From the NCBI GenBank assembly GCA_951394045.1, contig OX595985.1, forward strand, positions 434,001-498,000: 64,000 bases of DNA, in the 5' to 3' direction. The stretch's first letter is position 1. Each line of letters opens with the position of its first letter. Below are positions 1 to 10,673 of the stretch, in pieces. Below the pieces are notes generated by a model. It was not told the DNA's origin and searched no databases. It worked only from the letters and a program-made list of their open reading frames with translations. Source of the DNA: Nitzschia sp. DOCU1. Its lineage: Eukaryota; Bacillariophyta; Bacillariophyceae; Bacillariales; Bacillariaceae. The position numbers and the translations under genes were made by a program.

Positions 1-1
1 G

Positions 2-1318
2 AAAGGATGTTTGGAGATCCAGGAGAGCAAAGCCGAGGCCAAACTGGACGCTGCACGTGCTAGAGCCGAGGCACGACGCCAGAAGGAGGTTGGCCAAGCC
101 CAGGCCAGCTACGTCAAGCTCCAGCTCGAGTCATCAAAGCAGATCGAGACCCTCAAGTCTTCGTCGAAGATCCAAGCCTCGGAGCTCCGACATGCGCTCT
201 CTCAGCTCAAGAATTGCCAGCTGGCCAACAGCAAAGTGGTCGCACAAAAAAATGCTGCCGAGGGTAAGTTGGCGGTCTTGTCGGACCAACACCAGCTGCT
301 CAAGTCTGAGGTGGCCGACAAGGGAAAAGTCCTTAAGCAACTTCTGCAACGACAAGACGTTCTACAGAAGAAGCTAAATAGGCAAAACGAAATGAAAGTT
401 CAAGCATCCGTGCGAAAGGAGGAGCTTAAGGTACGTCAGAAGGAGGTGGAGCTGCAGCGAGTTGAGTCCCTCAAGCGCAAGGCCATCGAGGTCAAAGAGG
501 CAGAGGGCGAGGTCAAGAAACAAGTGCACGCCCATCGTGCCAAATGCATGAAGGCGATTGCTCGTAATCGCGCTTTCCTCAAAGGCGAGGAACACCGTCG
601 CAACATTGGAACGTCGAAGGAATGCATCAATCAAGCTTCGGCGTTCCAAAATGCAGCTGCTGTCGCTGCTAGTCAAGGCGGTACCTTTCCAAGTGTCGGG
701 GGTGGTCCCGATTCCTTGGCTAACTATCCTCCGGTCTGGGTCCAACAGACCCTCACCCAGATGCCTTCGGCGGCATCGTCCACGAGTACACGTCGTCCTA
801 CCGCACCTGTCCCGCAGATGAACAACAGTCAACAACCAGCATCGTCTGCCCAGGTCGTGGCGTCCCCGCCTATTCAAGTTCCCGGTGGATATGTTCGTAC
901 CCGGGATACTATTACGGGTATGGATGTCTACATCCACGAGGGAACAGGTAAGGTGGTGACTAGTGTTCTGGAGTGCTACAAGGAGCCTCCACCCCAACAA
1001 ACGCAGTCGTCGCCTCCACCTGAAACGCCAACGCAAATCGCTTCGGTTTCACCTGAAACGGTGCTTTCGGCGGCGGCAGCAGGGCCCCCGCAGCGTCCAA
1101 GAAAGATTAGAAAGCTAAATCATCGCAATCGGCACAATCCGATTGACCTCTGCTGCAGCGACTCCGGAATTTCTTCGGGTGAAGAAGAATCGCCGGAGAT
1201 TGTGTACGGCAAGTCTGAAGCGCAGCAGCACGACAAGGAACTTCCGCTAGGCCAAGACCCCGAGGACAAAGATGATGAACGCGATCAGGAATCCGACGAT
1301 GAAAAGACTGAATGGTAG
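2..1318 (+). CDS. Coiled-coil protein with acidic C-terminus, 5' partial
   Basis: The frame is open to the left window edge (no in-frame ATG precedes the coil), so this is the 3' part of a gene and the true start lies outside. The first ~190 residues are rich in K, E, Q, A and R with heptad-like spacing, which predicts a long coiled coil. A low-complexity Pro/Ser/Gln/Thr stretch follows (about residues 230-360), then a basic patch near PRKIRKLNHRNRHN and a strongly acidic Ser/Glu/Asp tail ending in TEW. No catalytic motif or named domain is recognisable. The basic patch followed by an acidic tail would suit a nuclear scaffold, but that is inference. It ends with TAG at 1316-1318. Confidence 0.7.
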   Translation, partial: KGCLEIQESKAEAKLDAARARAEARRQKEVGQAQASYVKLQLESSKQIETLKSSSKIQASELRHALSQLKNCQLANSKVVAQKNAAEGKLAVLSDQHQLLKSEVADKGKVLKQLLQRQDVLQKKLNRQNEMKVQASVRKEELKVRQKEVELQRVESLKRKAIEVKEAEGEVKKQVHAHRAKCMKAIARNRAFLKGEEHRRNIGTSKECINQASAFQNAAAVAASQGGTFPSVGGGPDSLANYPPVWVQQTLTQMPSAASSTSTRRPTAPVPQMNNSQQPASSAQVVASPPIQVPGGYVRTRDTITGMDVYIHEGTGKVVTSVLECYKEPPPQQTQSSPPPETPTQIASVSPETVLSAAAAGPPQRPRKIRKLNHRNRHNPIDLCCSDSGISSGEEESPEIVYGKSEAQQHDKELPLGQDPEDKDDERDQESDDEKTEW

Positions 1319-1336
1319 GAGAAGAGCACTACGACA

Positions 1337-1380
1337 TGTTAGCTTTGAGAAACTTCAATGTTAGCTTTGAGAAACTTCGG
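1337..1380 (+). repeat. Two-copy 22-bp tandem repeat
   Basis: The 20-mer TGTTAGCTTTGAGAAACTTC occurs at 1337-1356 and again at 1359-1378, a 22-bp period just after the stop codon of the coiled-coil gene. It is probably a replication-slippage product in the 3' UTR; no function is evident. Confidence 0.8.
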
Positions 1381-1651
1381 CTTGGGTGGATTTTCCACGC
1401 AAGTCGGCTCAAAACTAGCATATTAATAACTACAGAATAACAATATTAGTACTACACTTTCAGGATTTTTGATGCTAGCGTATTATATGACTATTAGTTA
1501 CGATTGACAATGCGGTAGAATCAACTTTTTTCAATGCTTACAACAACGGTGAAGCGTAGTGATTACTATGTAATAACATTATAAAAGAATCTATTTTCAT
1601 TCTTGAGCATTGTATCGTAGACTATATATTGTTACCCAGCAGGCTATTGTA
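1381..1651. other. AT-rich spacer
   Basis: AT-rich sequence between the coiled-coil gene and the transposase remnant. I looked here for a terminal inverted repeat of the transposon and found no convincing partner on the other side. No gene is seen. Confidence 0.5.
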
Positions 1652-2784
1652 CTAATATCCACAGTGAATGGCGCAGTCGATCACTGTTTTGGCAGTGATC
1701 GTAGAGACGATCTCTTGCACCTGGTTCGGCACCGAAATCGTCGCCGCGTTCACGATTCCGTTGCTAAAGTACCGATTCTGGCGCAAGCGGCGGGCCAGAA
1801 TGTGAAAAACTAGCTCGATGGGGTTTAGTTCCGGTGCCCTGGTGGGCAAGGGAACTACCACAACCCTCCTAACCTCCCACAAAAGGTCGGCGACGATGGC
1901 AGCTTCGGCGCCTGAGTGGATTGCTGCGTTGTCCAGAATAAGAACATCGTACGGCTGGAACCAGCCAATTTCCAGCAAGTACTCGATGTAGGCAGTGAAA
2001 TTCGCGGCTGTGCCGTTTTCTTCACCAATGCTGTAGTGCATTGGTGGTCCCACCTGATTGCACCGTATGATCGCAATCATGTTGTAGGCCCGGCGAAAGT
2101 TTCCCGACACCAGAATGCACCGAACCGCCCCTGTGATAGGGTCGGCACGAACCCTATTGTTGTAACAATCTTTGTTGACGATATGTTTCTCGTCGATGAA
2201 GTGAAACTTGTCGTGTCGGGGCAACGAAGCGATCGTCCGCATGAACTCGTGATACGCCTGGATATTGGAAGGCTTCCACTTATCCAGTGGAACCATGGAC
2301 GATTTCCTGAGACTTCCCTTGTGTTCGAACCTCTTTTTAAAGAAGTTGTCGATTGTCGTCGCACAAACAACTGTCCCAGTTGCCAGCTGGAGGCCCCGCT
2401 GGTAGTCCGTCAACAATTGCTGGTCATTCTCACAGCGAAGTGCCAGGAGGACCAAAGATTCCTCGGCCCAAGTTTAGTGTATTGTTGTCTTAGTTCCCTC
2501 AGTTCTTCTTGGTACTCGCTAGGCTCCCTCACATATCCAAGAGCCAAATACTCCTGAACAACATTGTAGGCAAACCTGACGCCAACACGACAATCCGCCG
2601 CCACCTCCCGTATGTGGAGCGCCCCAAAGCTGCGTCCATCTTGTTCCATTTCTTCGTCCATGTCAACGTCGGCCTTTTGACGATCCAAAAAGGCCTCGAT
2701 GACTGCCATTCGTTTGTCAATCCCGTAGGAACTACCTTGATGGTAGTACCCTCCGTGGTCGTTGATGTCCATATTGTAGTACAA
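1652..2784 (-). pseudogene. Tc1/mariner/IS630-like DDE transposase, frameshifted
   Basis: Two overlapping minus-strand frames together make one transposase. The upstream frame (2784 down to 2410) starts MYYNMDIND and holds a helix-turn-helix-like stretch around REVAADCRVGVRFAYNVV. The downstream frame (2455 down to 1652) holds the DDE catalytic fold: first Asp in FIDEKHI, second Asp in VLILDNAAIHSG, and Glu in the PELNPIELVFHILARRL block typical of Tc1/mariner and IS630 relatives. The frames overlap near 2450 and differ by one base; no GT-AG intron of plausible size bridges them, so a frameshift mutation is the simplest reading, with programmed frameshifting as the alternative. No inverted repeats or TA duplication could be delimited. 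The element is probably dead, but both halves are otherwise free of stops, so decay is recent. Confidence 0.75.
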
Positions 2785-4425
2785 TGCAGGTAGATTGGTG
2801 ATTATTCGTCATCGTCGCCAATTTCGTGAGGGGCTAAACGGAAAACGAAAGCCGACGTTCAGTTTTCTACTATGGTCTACGGGACTTATCTACGCGTTGG
2901 ACCATGATTTTCCCTCCAATCCGAAGCTCGCCCGGCGATCTGGTGATCGAAAAGATTTCGGCTTCGGGTCATGTCGGGGGAAAAATAAAAAAAAGTTTTT
3001 CCGTTTCCGGAAAGATTGGAACCATAATAATTTCAAGCGAGAGAACTTTCGAACCCTCCTTGCGCGAAACGTAAAATGAACCACGTAGTCATGGCAGACC
3101 ATCCGAAATTGACGGGCCGTGCCGAACTTCATTCCTTGAAGTTTCAATAGCTTTGGAGAATATTCAAAGCTGCACGACCAGGACGACAGCACTTGAACCA
3201 ACTGCTATTATGCGTGCCTCAACTCGTGTAGCATCCAGTTCTGTGATGGCATAGAACAAAACGGCTCCACCATTTGCGATGGTCTACGTCTTGCTATTGA
3301 AGTTTTGCTCTTGTTTGTTGCCCGCCGGCCGTCCTTGTCGGATGGATTCACCTGCATTAGGAACAAGCATATTTGCACCCCGCCACCGTCCCCGTGGAAG
3401 TTGGAGAGTAGTGTGGAGTTGTGTCTTGCTTTCTGTTATTCGTCTTGCCTGTGCCACGACCACGGACGACCCGGCAATCCTCTCGTCCGCACGAAAGGTA
3501 GTTGTTAGCAGTGCACCACTTCGTGTTGATGTTTAATACTCCTTGGTTGCACTGCAGATGATACTAGCGCGCACTCTTCGCTGCTTTAATAGTATTTACT
3601 AGTAGTAGCAGAAGAATGGCTACAATGTACTTCCTGCTTTCTCTGACAGTTACTCGAATCATACTAGCAGTAATACTACTAGCCGTAGTCGTACGGCTGG
3701 TGCTACTGCTATTGCTTTAATGGTAATAATAGTACTTCTACGATATTCCTGTTCTTATCGGTGGTGCCATCGTGCTACTGCCCCACTTCATGATCGACTG
3801 GTCCCTTTCGTCGATGGCTGTCAAGAAGGGACGTGCGTGGCCTCACTTTTTGCATCTGGCCCCACACCACCGCCTTTTGGGGGATAACGTCGGCGCGCTA
3901 TCATATATCATAGCGAATCTCGCCGACGGTACGCAACAACCATAACGAACAATACGTCACCGTTCGACCATCCCGATCCAACCCTTCCTGCGCGAGCCTT
4001 CGAGGTACGCCTACTACAATACGGAGGGAGGATGATGAGGCAGGAGCGGTTAGTACTCCATATTGGCACTACGGTATCCACTGCCACCCCGCCCCCGTAA
4101 CCCCAAACTCTCCTGTCGCTACCAGTAATCTATCTATTAGTAAGGCAAAGGTAGCGTATAGGGCAGAACGTGATGATGAACTGCAGACTACCCCTCTAGC
4201 TAGTAATGAAGTTACTTCGGCGAGGCGGTGAAGGTAGTATTCATTCGCTCATACGTAGCCAAAGTCGGCAGAGATTGTTTGACGTCGCTTTGCATGGTTT
4301 CTTGTTCTGTGCGTATAGTATTCGACTAGCAGCCTACTATGATACATTGCGCGCCGCATATTTTCGCCGCAGCACAACAACCGTATAGTCCAGGGAAGCT
4401 TACTGTTGGACGAGTTATTCGCTGT
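2785..4425. other. Gene-poor intergenic region
   Basis: About 1.6 kb with no supportable gene. Short open frames are present on both strands, but none shows a domain or protein-like composition. The middle (about 3540-3760) is dense in TACTAC/GTAGTA-type simple sequence. An imperfect hairpin lies at 3889-3927. The right end is the 3' flank of the YIPF gene. Confidence 0.6.
3889..3927. other. Imperfect inverted repeat (hairpin)
   Basis: The arms GTCGGCG (3889-3895) plus CGCTAT (3896-3901) pair with ATAGCG (3910-3915) and CGCCGAC (3921-3927), leaving an 8-nt loop and a 5-nt bulge on one side. It lies in the gene-poor region; no coding context explains it. Confidence 0.5.
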
Positions 4426-5964
4426 TTAAAAAATGGTAATCATGACAAAGGCCGAATACAAGAGCGCCACGGGATAAGCAATCAAGTATCGTTGTTCGCG
4501 TAATCCGCATCCCAATTCTAATAGCCTTGTGGATGCCACGGTACTCCACGCCACGGTCAAGAGTCCCAAGATTCGCCCCAGCGTTTGCAAGTTGACCAGA
4601 TTAATGACAATCAACTTGACGGCCGCCAAAACATTGACAGGAATCAATGCATAGCCCAGTACACTCGAGACGGTCCACACACTAATGCCTTCGGCTAGTG
4701 GACTCATGAGATTGACAATGAGTGTCATACTGAGACAACCAAAGACGCCGAATCCATAAATATATCCAAATTGTAGTTTGCCCGTCAATACCATTTCGGC
4801 TCCGAGTACAAGGGCAAAGGCGATTGGTCCCGCCAAATCAGCATCTTGCACAATATCCGCAGGCTCCATGTGCGTCTTGAATCTGGCCAGAGGTAAAATG
4901 ACCGCCTTTGTTTTCATGCCGATATGTTCCAAGTTAATGCCCAATTCTTCCAAAAGAGGGGCTTCATCGGCAGCCATCATCTGGTCATTATTTCCACCGC
5001 TACCACCGCTACCGAAACTTGCATTAGAAGTACCTTTGGGAATAAAGGTTTGGGGCGTAAACATGGATTTCGCTGCGGTCGGGGCCTGGGTCGACGACGC
5101 GGTATCGTCCATGCTTCCTGATAGAAATGGTTGCTGTTCCGACTGCTGTTGCTGTAGTTGCGGGTTGGATCCATAAAATCCCGAACTGGTGTACATGCCA
5201 TCATTGCTGTTGTTGGAATACATGGACGTTGTGGTTTCGGTTGCATTCGTGGTGTCGCCCCCCGAATACCAGTCGTTGTTGTTGTTGTTGCTAGCCTGGG
5301 CTTCTGCGGCGGCCACAGTGCCGGCAGGAGCCGCCCAGCTATTGACATTAACATTTGCCTGTGGTGCCCCCCAGCTATTGCTGGCTGCAGGGGCGGGGGC
5401 TTTTGTTCCCCAGTCCCACGCATCGGCACCCCCTTCTTCAGTGTGGATAGCAGTGGCGCTCGACGGGGCCGAAGCCCCCACATAGTAATTTGTACTACTG
5501 CCAGAAGCACTACTCGCAGCAGTAGTGGCAGTAGCAGCACCACTCGCATAATATTGCCCGACGGGTCTACTCATGGCAGGAGCCGTACGCGTCGAACGAG
5601 CCGTCGGCAAGGGACGGGCCGCTGGCCGACTACTGGCGGCAGCGGTGCTAGCGCTAGTAGTCGCTGATGTGCCACTGCTAGTGCTACTATTCGCAGCTGT
5701 AGCGGCAGCCGTCGGTCGAGGCCTTGTTGCCGTTGTAGCAGCAGGTCTCGAGGGAGTAGGTCGTGGTCGAGTCGCGTTACCAGAAGTGGCACCAGGGCCA
5801 GCAGCAGCAGCACTCGCGCCACTCGTTGCTACCGCTGTTTTTCGAGGTGGGGGAGGCGGTGGTCCTTTGCGTTGTCTCGCGGTCGTCGTCGTCGACGACA
5901 GGGAAGCCGCTTGCTTGGGCGGAGACCCGAACTCACTGCTGAAAAAGTCGTCCGAAGAACTCAT
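4426..5964 (-). CDS. YIPF5/Yip1-family ER-Golgi membrane protein
   Basis: Predicted protein of 512 residues. The start is the ATG at 5964 (MSSSDDFFSSEFGSPPKQ); the frame is open further upstream but that N-extension is not family-like. Residues up to ~340 are low complexity (Ala/Ser/Thr/Pro/Arg, then Asn/Gln). The C-terminal ~170 residues carry the Yip1 domain: APLLEELGINLEHI, DADLAGPIAF, GKLQFGYIYGFG, and about five hydrophobic segments reaching the extreme C-terminus, as usual in this family. Yip1/YIPF5 proteins bind Rab/Ypt GTPases and YIF1 and act in COPII vesicle formation and ER-Golgi traffic. The N-region is much longer than in animals or yeast, and its repeated Ala/Thr/Ser codons look slippage-prone. 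The family assignment is secure; the role of the extension is unknown. Confidence 0.92.
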   Translation of the reverse strand: MSSSDDFFSSEFGSPPKQAASLSSTTTTARQRKGPPPPPPRKTAVATSGASAAAAGPGATSGNATRPRPTPSRPAATTATRPRPTAAATAANSSTSSGTSATTSASTAAASSRPAARPLPTARSTRTAPAMSRPVGQYYASGAATATTAASSASGSSTNYYVGASAPSSATAIHTEEGGADAWDWGTKAPAPAASNSWGAPQANVNVNSWAAPAGTVAAAEAQASNNNNNDWYSGGDTTNATETTTSMYSNNSNDGMYTSSGFYGSNPQLQQQQSEQQPFLSGSMDDTASSTQAPTAAKSMFTPQTFIPKGTSNASFGSGGSGGNNDQMMAADEAPLLEELGINLEHIGMKTKAVILPLARFKTHMEPADIVQDADLAGPIAFALVLGAEMVLTGKLQFGYIYGFGVFGCLSMTLIVNLMSPLAEGISVWTVSSVLGYALIPVNVLAAVKLIVINLVNLQTLGRILGLLTVAWSTVASTRLLELGCGLREQRYLIAYPVALLYSAFVMITIF

Positions 5965-6754
5965 CGTGGTTCGATTGAGAAGCTGCTGGTAGCGTCCGCG
6001 ATAAAAGCACGGCCAGGGAATCAAATGAAACAAAGGCAAGTAACGAAAGTGACTCCCAAGAATCCGAGCAATCCTGTTTCAGACGCCAACGGTTTACTCT
6101 CGTCTTTCCACTCTAGATAGACAAAGAAGAGTGTGCAAGCCCTATAGACAAGGCAATGTAAAGGGTTGCAAACACAAACTCGTTGCTCCAATGACTGATG
6201 GGTTTAAGCCTGCATTTAACCGTGGTGCTGGTCATCTTGCTGCATCTGCATAATAATCACACGATGCGTGCGGCACGATCCGAGCGTCCGACGTACAGGA
6301 CGGAGAACGCATTTTTGCTCTGCTGGAGGTGCCCCGTTGAGTGACTCGTTGGACCAAGGCTGGCAGGCCAGTGCACGTGCGCGCAAGGTCGCCTCCCAGT
6401 CGCGCCCGTCAACCCCACAAAGTATCACGACTATTATCTATCTAATAGAAGGACACCATTGCCATCCCCTCTTTGGCAGCACTCTCTACCTAGAAAGGGC
6501 TCCATTCACCTGATCTAAAAGAGTGCGTGTTGTCAGCCCTTCCCATTGGATCAAGTTCAACGGTATGACGACGGCAATCGGCGAAAGAACAAGGCGCATT
6601 GGCAACGTCCTACTAGCAAGCACCAGGATTGGATCCTTGCAAAGCGGGCGGTGCCGCTTGCTATCGCAAAGATGAACTATGCTGCAGCCACAAGTCTTCT
6701 GCGTATGTATTCACAACCTATATCTCAACAGCAACAAATAAAAAGTTATGCAAA
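5965..6754. other. Upstream region of YIPF gene / 3' flank of LRR gene
   Basis: Contains the 5' flank of the YIPF gene and the 3' flank of the LRR gene, both on the minus strand. No further gene, RNA gene or repeat is recognised. Confidence 0.5.
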
Positions 6755-9746
6755 CTAAAAGCATTTGGAGCAGCCCGTGCAGTCCATCGAACTCGCCCTG
6801 ATGATTGTCTTCAGGGACGGCAAGCTACAAAAGGACTCGGGGACGGTTCCAGACACAAAGGTAGCCGTCAAGTCAAGATTTTGCAAGCTGCTCATACCCG
6901 ACCACTGCTCGGGTATCGTGCCTTCCACAAACGTAAGGGCCAAACTCAACGTTTTCATATTGCTCAGCAGACCCATCTCTGTCGGCAGCGTTCCCTCTAT
7001 TCTTGCATTTCCAGCAAAGGACATGTCAGTATTAAATTGCGTCAACAGACCCAACTCTGTCGGTAATGTTCCCGACAAGTCATTGTTGCTGACTACGAAG
7101 GTATTCAACGACGTAAAATTGCCAAAGGATGGTGCCAAACTTCCCGTTAATCGATTCGCTTGGACTTGAAAGACCCGCAATAGAGCTTCTTGGTTTTGAA
7201 GGACGTCCATAATGTCGCCTTCCAACAAATTGCTCGCCATGACCATGTCGCGCAGGCCTTTGGCAGAAAACTCTGACGTAATCACTCCAGAAAATTTGTT
7301 GTCGGACAAGGAAAATGACACTAGAGGTCGAACGCAAAGGAAAGGATTGTTGTGAGTCGATCCGCTCTCTTGGGAATACAAATCGCAAATCAAAGGCGTT
7401 TCACTTACTAAGTTGGGTCAAGTTTGCCATGCTGGGCACTGGCCCTTCGAGTCCGCAAGCTTGCACCGACAAAGTTGAGATGGCGGGCAGTTGAAAGATG
7501 GAACCGCGGCCTTCCAGTGGATTGCCAGCCAAATCCAATATACTCAAACTAGTGAAATCGGGAGTCAAAGCGTCGACATTGTAAATATAATTTCCCGGTA
7601 CTCGAAAAGAAGTCAATCCTTGGAAGAATTTAAATTCGCCAGGCAATTTTCCACGCATATTGGCGGCGCCGCCATAAACATCGGCTCCGGGGCGTCCACC
7701 TGTAACAATTTCTGTCACGTCGATGGACGCAATATCGCAGCCAACGTATCTCCAATTGCAGTGAAGCTCGTCCGCCTGCAGCCAATCTACGCCTTGTTCG
7801 TTATCTACCCATTCGCTTCCCTCCAACGAATAATAGACAACTGCCAGCACATAACGGTTCATCATAATGCGAATCTCATCGCTATCCATCTCTTCTGCGG
7901 GCTCGGTAATCACACTCCACATGTCCTCATTCACCAGCCATGCCCAAGCGGCGTACTGAGGAGATCGAAAGTCGTACAGAGTGTCGCGCTCCGTCAGCTG
8001 AAAGGACTCGACGATATGGAATTCGGAAGCATCGCGTCGGGCGGCATCCCAAACCTCGGTCGGAGGGATACCGACCGGTGCCATGGTGAGCCTAAGAGTC
8101 GGCATCGGGGACGGCCCGATGGTCGACGGGGGCCGTGGAGTAACTTTGGGCACATCCTCGTCCCCTCCTCCCGATACGGCCACGCCGACGCCGATTCCAA
8201 CTGCCAAGACAAGAAATAACCCTAGCGCCACCAAGAACCAGCGTTTTTTGTAGAAAGCCAATTGATCTTGTTCCTTTTTCATGTAATCTTGTATGGGAAT
8301 AACGTCAACTGTTGGCAATTCTTGAACCTTATCGGGCTTATCTTCCTCGGCATCTTCCTCCACTATATCCACCGGCCGATTCATGATATTGGTGGCGTCA
8401 CGAGGAGGCTGAAGGGAAGGTACGCGCAGCGTGGCCGTCGACATGCCTCGTGGATGGTTCGCCAGAGCAGCGGGGCGTTGCTGTACAGTCAAACCACTTC
8501 CCAACACTCCCACGGCACCCACCAGTACATTATTGGTTGGACCAGAAGCAGCCGCTCGCTTGCTGTCGCTGTCCGCGGCTCCTGTCGGCGCAGAAGCAGC
8601 TAATGTCTCGGCCTGCTGCGTTGGAATGGCGGCGGAAGCGGTCTCGAACACCGGAGCTGGTCCTAGCACGCTGAGGTTTAACCCCGCGGTATGACTTCCT
8701 TTCATGCTGGCGGCAGGATCTGTCTTAACTCGACCGCCACGTACAACGCTCTTCCCGGTGGTAGAGCTTGTCAGCAGTGGAGACGGCCCTGTATTCTGCT
8801 TGGACGTGCCCTTGCGCAACGTATCTTCCATGCTCCTGAGCACCGCATGGGCACCCGGTGTGTGGGGTGACTCCTGCGACGTCTGCTGTTTGGTCATGCT
8901 CTTTAGCAACGCATCTTCCATGCCCCTGAGCACCGAATGGGCTCCGCCTGCGGCTTGGGTGCCTTGTCGACCGCCCCGGACACGGGGTGGCTCCGACAGA
9001 TGACCCCTTTCTTCTTGCTCCGTGGACAGTACACCTAGCGTAAACTTTTCAGAAGGTTCTTCGGCCGGATCAAGTCTCTTGTCACTTGTTTGGAGTGCAG
9101 CATTCATGGTTGAAACTGCAAGACGAGCTTGGCGTTCGCGGTCCTTGATAGCCTGGTCATCCCTTGTGCTACTGCGAATAGTTTTGGCAACGTCATGGGC
9201 AACTATGTTTGACAAACGAGGCTTTGTCGAATGTTGGAATTCACGGCCATCACCACCAATTGTAGGCTCTCGAGGGAGTTCAATCTGAAAATCTTGGATC
9301 GTCGAGTTTGTCGAGCTAGCCATTCCAGAGGGTTGACGTTCATCCCTTTTCTGCGGCATCCTGCTGTTCGGACTTGACCTGGGGTCTCGAGGTGTTGTCG
9401 AATGTTGGAATTCACGGCCATCACCCCCAATTGTCGGCTCTTGAGGAAGTTCAATCTGAAAATCTTGGATCGTCGAGTTCGTTGAGCTAGTCATTCCAGA
9501 GGTATAACGCTCACCCCTTTTCTGCGAAATCATGCTGTACTGATTGGGCATGTCAGCGCTACGGACCTCGGGTACTGTGGTTGGAAGACGTCCACCCGGC
9601 CGGCCTCCAGTGGTTGCTTCTGTGAGATCACTGAAGCGAGACAATTGAGATGCTGGTTCCTCAGGCAAGGGCATGTCAGCGATGGGCATTGAAGTGTGGG
9701 TTTCCGGCAGATTTTCCCGGGGCGGAAGAGGCCGACGGTCAGGCAT
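6755..9746 (-). CDS. LRR membrane protein with long cytosolic N-tail (type II topology)
   Basis: Two exons, 9746-7409 and 7320-6755, joined across an 88-nt intron (donor GTAAGT, acceptor CTCTAG); the splice continues an LRR as NLTQL-MSFSLSDN. Predicted 967 residues from the ATG at 9746 (MPDRRPLPPREN). The first ~500 residues are disordered and polar with two internal duplications. One TM segment (about 503-525, FLVALGLFLVLAVGIGVGVAV) follows a basic stretch and there is no signal peptide, so a cytosolic N-tail and extracellular C-terminus are inferred. After the TM comes a region with a DWL...CNWRYVGC cap, as before plant-type LRRs, then about 8-10 LRRs of the LxGTLPTELGLL type and a Cys-rich end (SSMDCTGCSKCF). 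There is no kinase domain. Diatoms have many such LRR proteins, presumed to be ligand-binding or adhesion receptors; the ligand is unknown. Confidence 0.85.
7321..7408 (-). other. Intron of LRR membrane protein gene
   Basis: 88-nt GT-AG intron (donor GTAAGT at 7408-7403, acceptor AG at 7322-7321). Without splicing the first exon ends after LSK at a TGA that lies inside the intron. Splicing restores the consensus spacing of the leucine-rich repeat. Confidence 0.85.
9221..9520 (-). repeat. Tandem duplicated module in LRR N-tail
   Basis: A segment coding for SSTNSTIQDFQIELP followed by EPTIGGDGREFQHST occurs twice, offset by 171 bp (57 codons), with only a few substitutions. A second, shorter duplication (AHSVLRGMEDALLK / AHAVLRSMEDTLRK) lies downstream in the same exon. 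Both keep frame. Confidence 0.85.
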
Positions 9747-10673
9747 GTTTCTATTCAAGGCAAGGCAAGGCAAGGAACGGAAAAAAGAGATGCGATAAGT
9801 TTGTGACCACTCGACGCGTGAATAAGATCGTGTCCAGAGTGTAGCCTGAAATCAACTTGCAAAAGCAAACTTCTAGAAGCCGAGTCTCGTTCTTCGAATC
9901 AAGAGTGCTAGCTCTGATGCTTCCACCGAAAGAGCGGTAGCTACAACAACAACCAATATGGATTCATTCACTTCCTTCCGAGTAGGCGGGGGATGGGATC
10001 TTCACTCCAGTCAAGTTTAGCACGCGATACAGTGGCGCCAGTCTAATATGACCGGCGGTATGTTCATCGGTGTATGCATCCAAATGCCCAATCGATCTCG
10101 GCAAGACATACCCACACACTGGTACGATCGTACCCATCCTGACATAGGCACGAGGAGTGTCCGTTATCTACCGATAAAAGGGCGTTGTTGGCATATATAT
10201 ATTCAGGGAACCCGGAAGTTCCCAAAAGAAAGTGGAATTTAGTTCCAAACTTCCGATCAGTCGATGCGCAAAAGAAAAGGCTATTGTGGGTTATAAGGTG
10301 ACGAATCGACTGTATTATTGCCCTCAAGTCATTTGAGTCTGAAGCCATAAACAACGAATTGGCAGTGGTCCAGGAATGGGTGGGCATCCGACATAATGAT
10401 ATTCTTCAATGTACCTGGTATGCTTCACATATTCTGGACCAAAAGCGGATTCCTCCCCAGTTCTCGGATGCAAACTTCCGCCTTGTCTCCTTCGCCCGAT
10501 TGCCCCGTCCAGCCCCAACAGTGCCGGAAGACAACCGTGGTCACTCAACTTGGTTCGTTCCAACAAAGCACCCAAACAACCCGTTTCGACCATTCGACGT
10601 TTCGTGCAAGAAGAAAAGAATCTACGAAACTTTGCAAACTGCCGAGGGATTGGATCGACAGGAGAATTCGACA
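9747..10673. other. Divergent intergenic region between LRR and cyclase genes
   Basis: About 0.9 kb between two start codons that point away from each other (LRR minus, cyclase plus), so it should hold both promoters. A short GGCAA repeat lies just upstream of the LRR start (about 9756-9775). The frame is open upstream of the cyclase ATG but the encoded sequence is not protein-like. Confidence 0.55.

Noticed and set aside
374..1036. Minus-strand 220-codon open frame
   Set aside because: It is antisense to the coiled-coil gene, without domains; its composition reflects the opposite strand.
1916..2557. Plus-strand 213-codon open frame over the transposase
   Set aside because: Antisense shadow of the DDE transposase, which has clear catalytic motifs on the minus strand.
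1430..3250. Terminal inverted repeats around the Tc1/mariner-like transposase
   Set aside because: Scanned both flanks by eye and found no convincing matching ends or TA duplication.
5158..5992. Plus-strand Arg/Ala/Val-rich open frames
   Set aside because: Antisense to the low-complexity N-terminal half of the YIPF gene.
7491..8219. Plus-strand 242-codon open frame
   Set aside because: Antisense to the LRR ectodomain; no protein family recognised.
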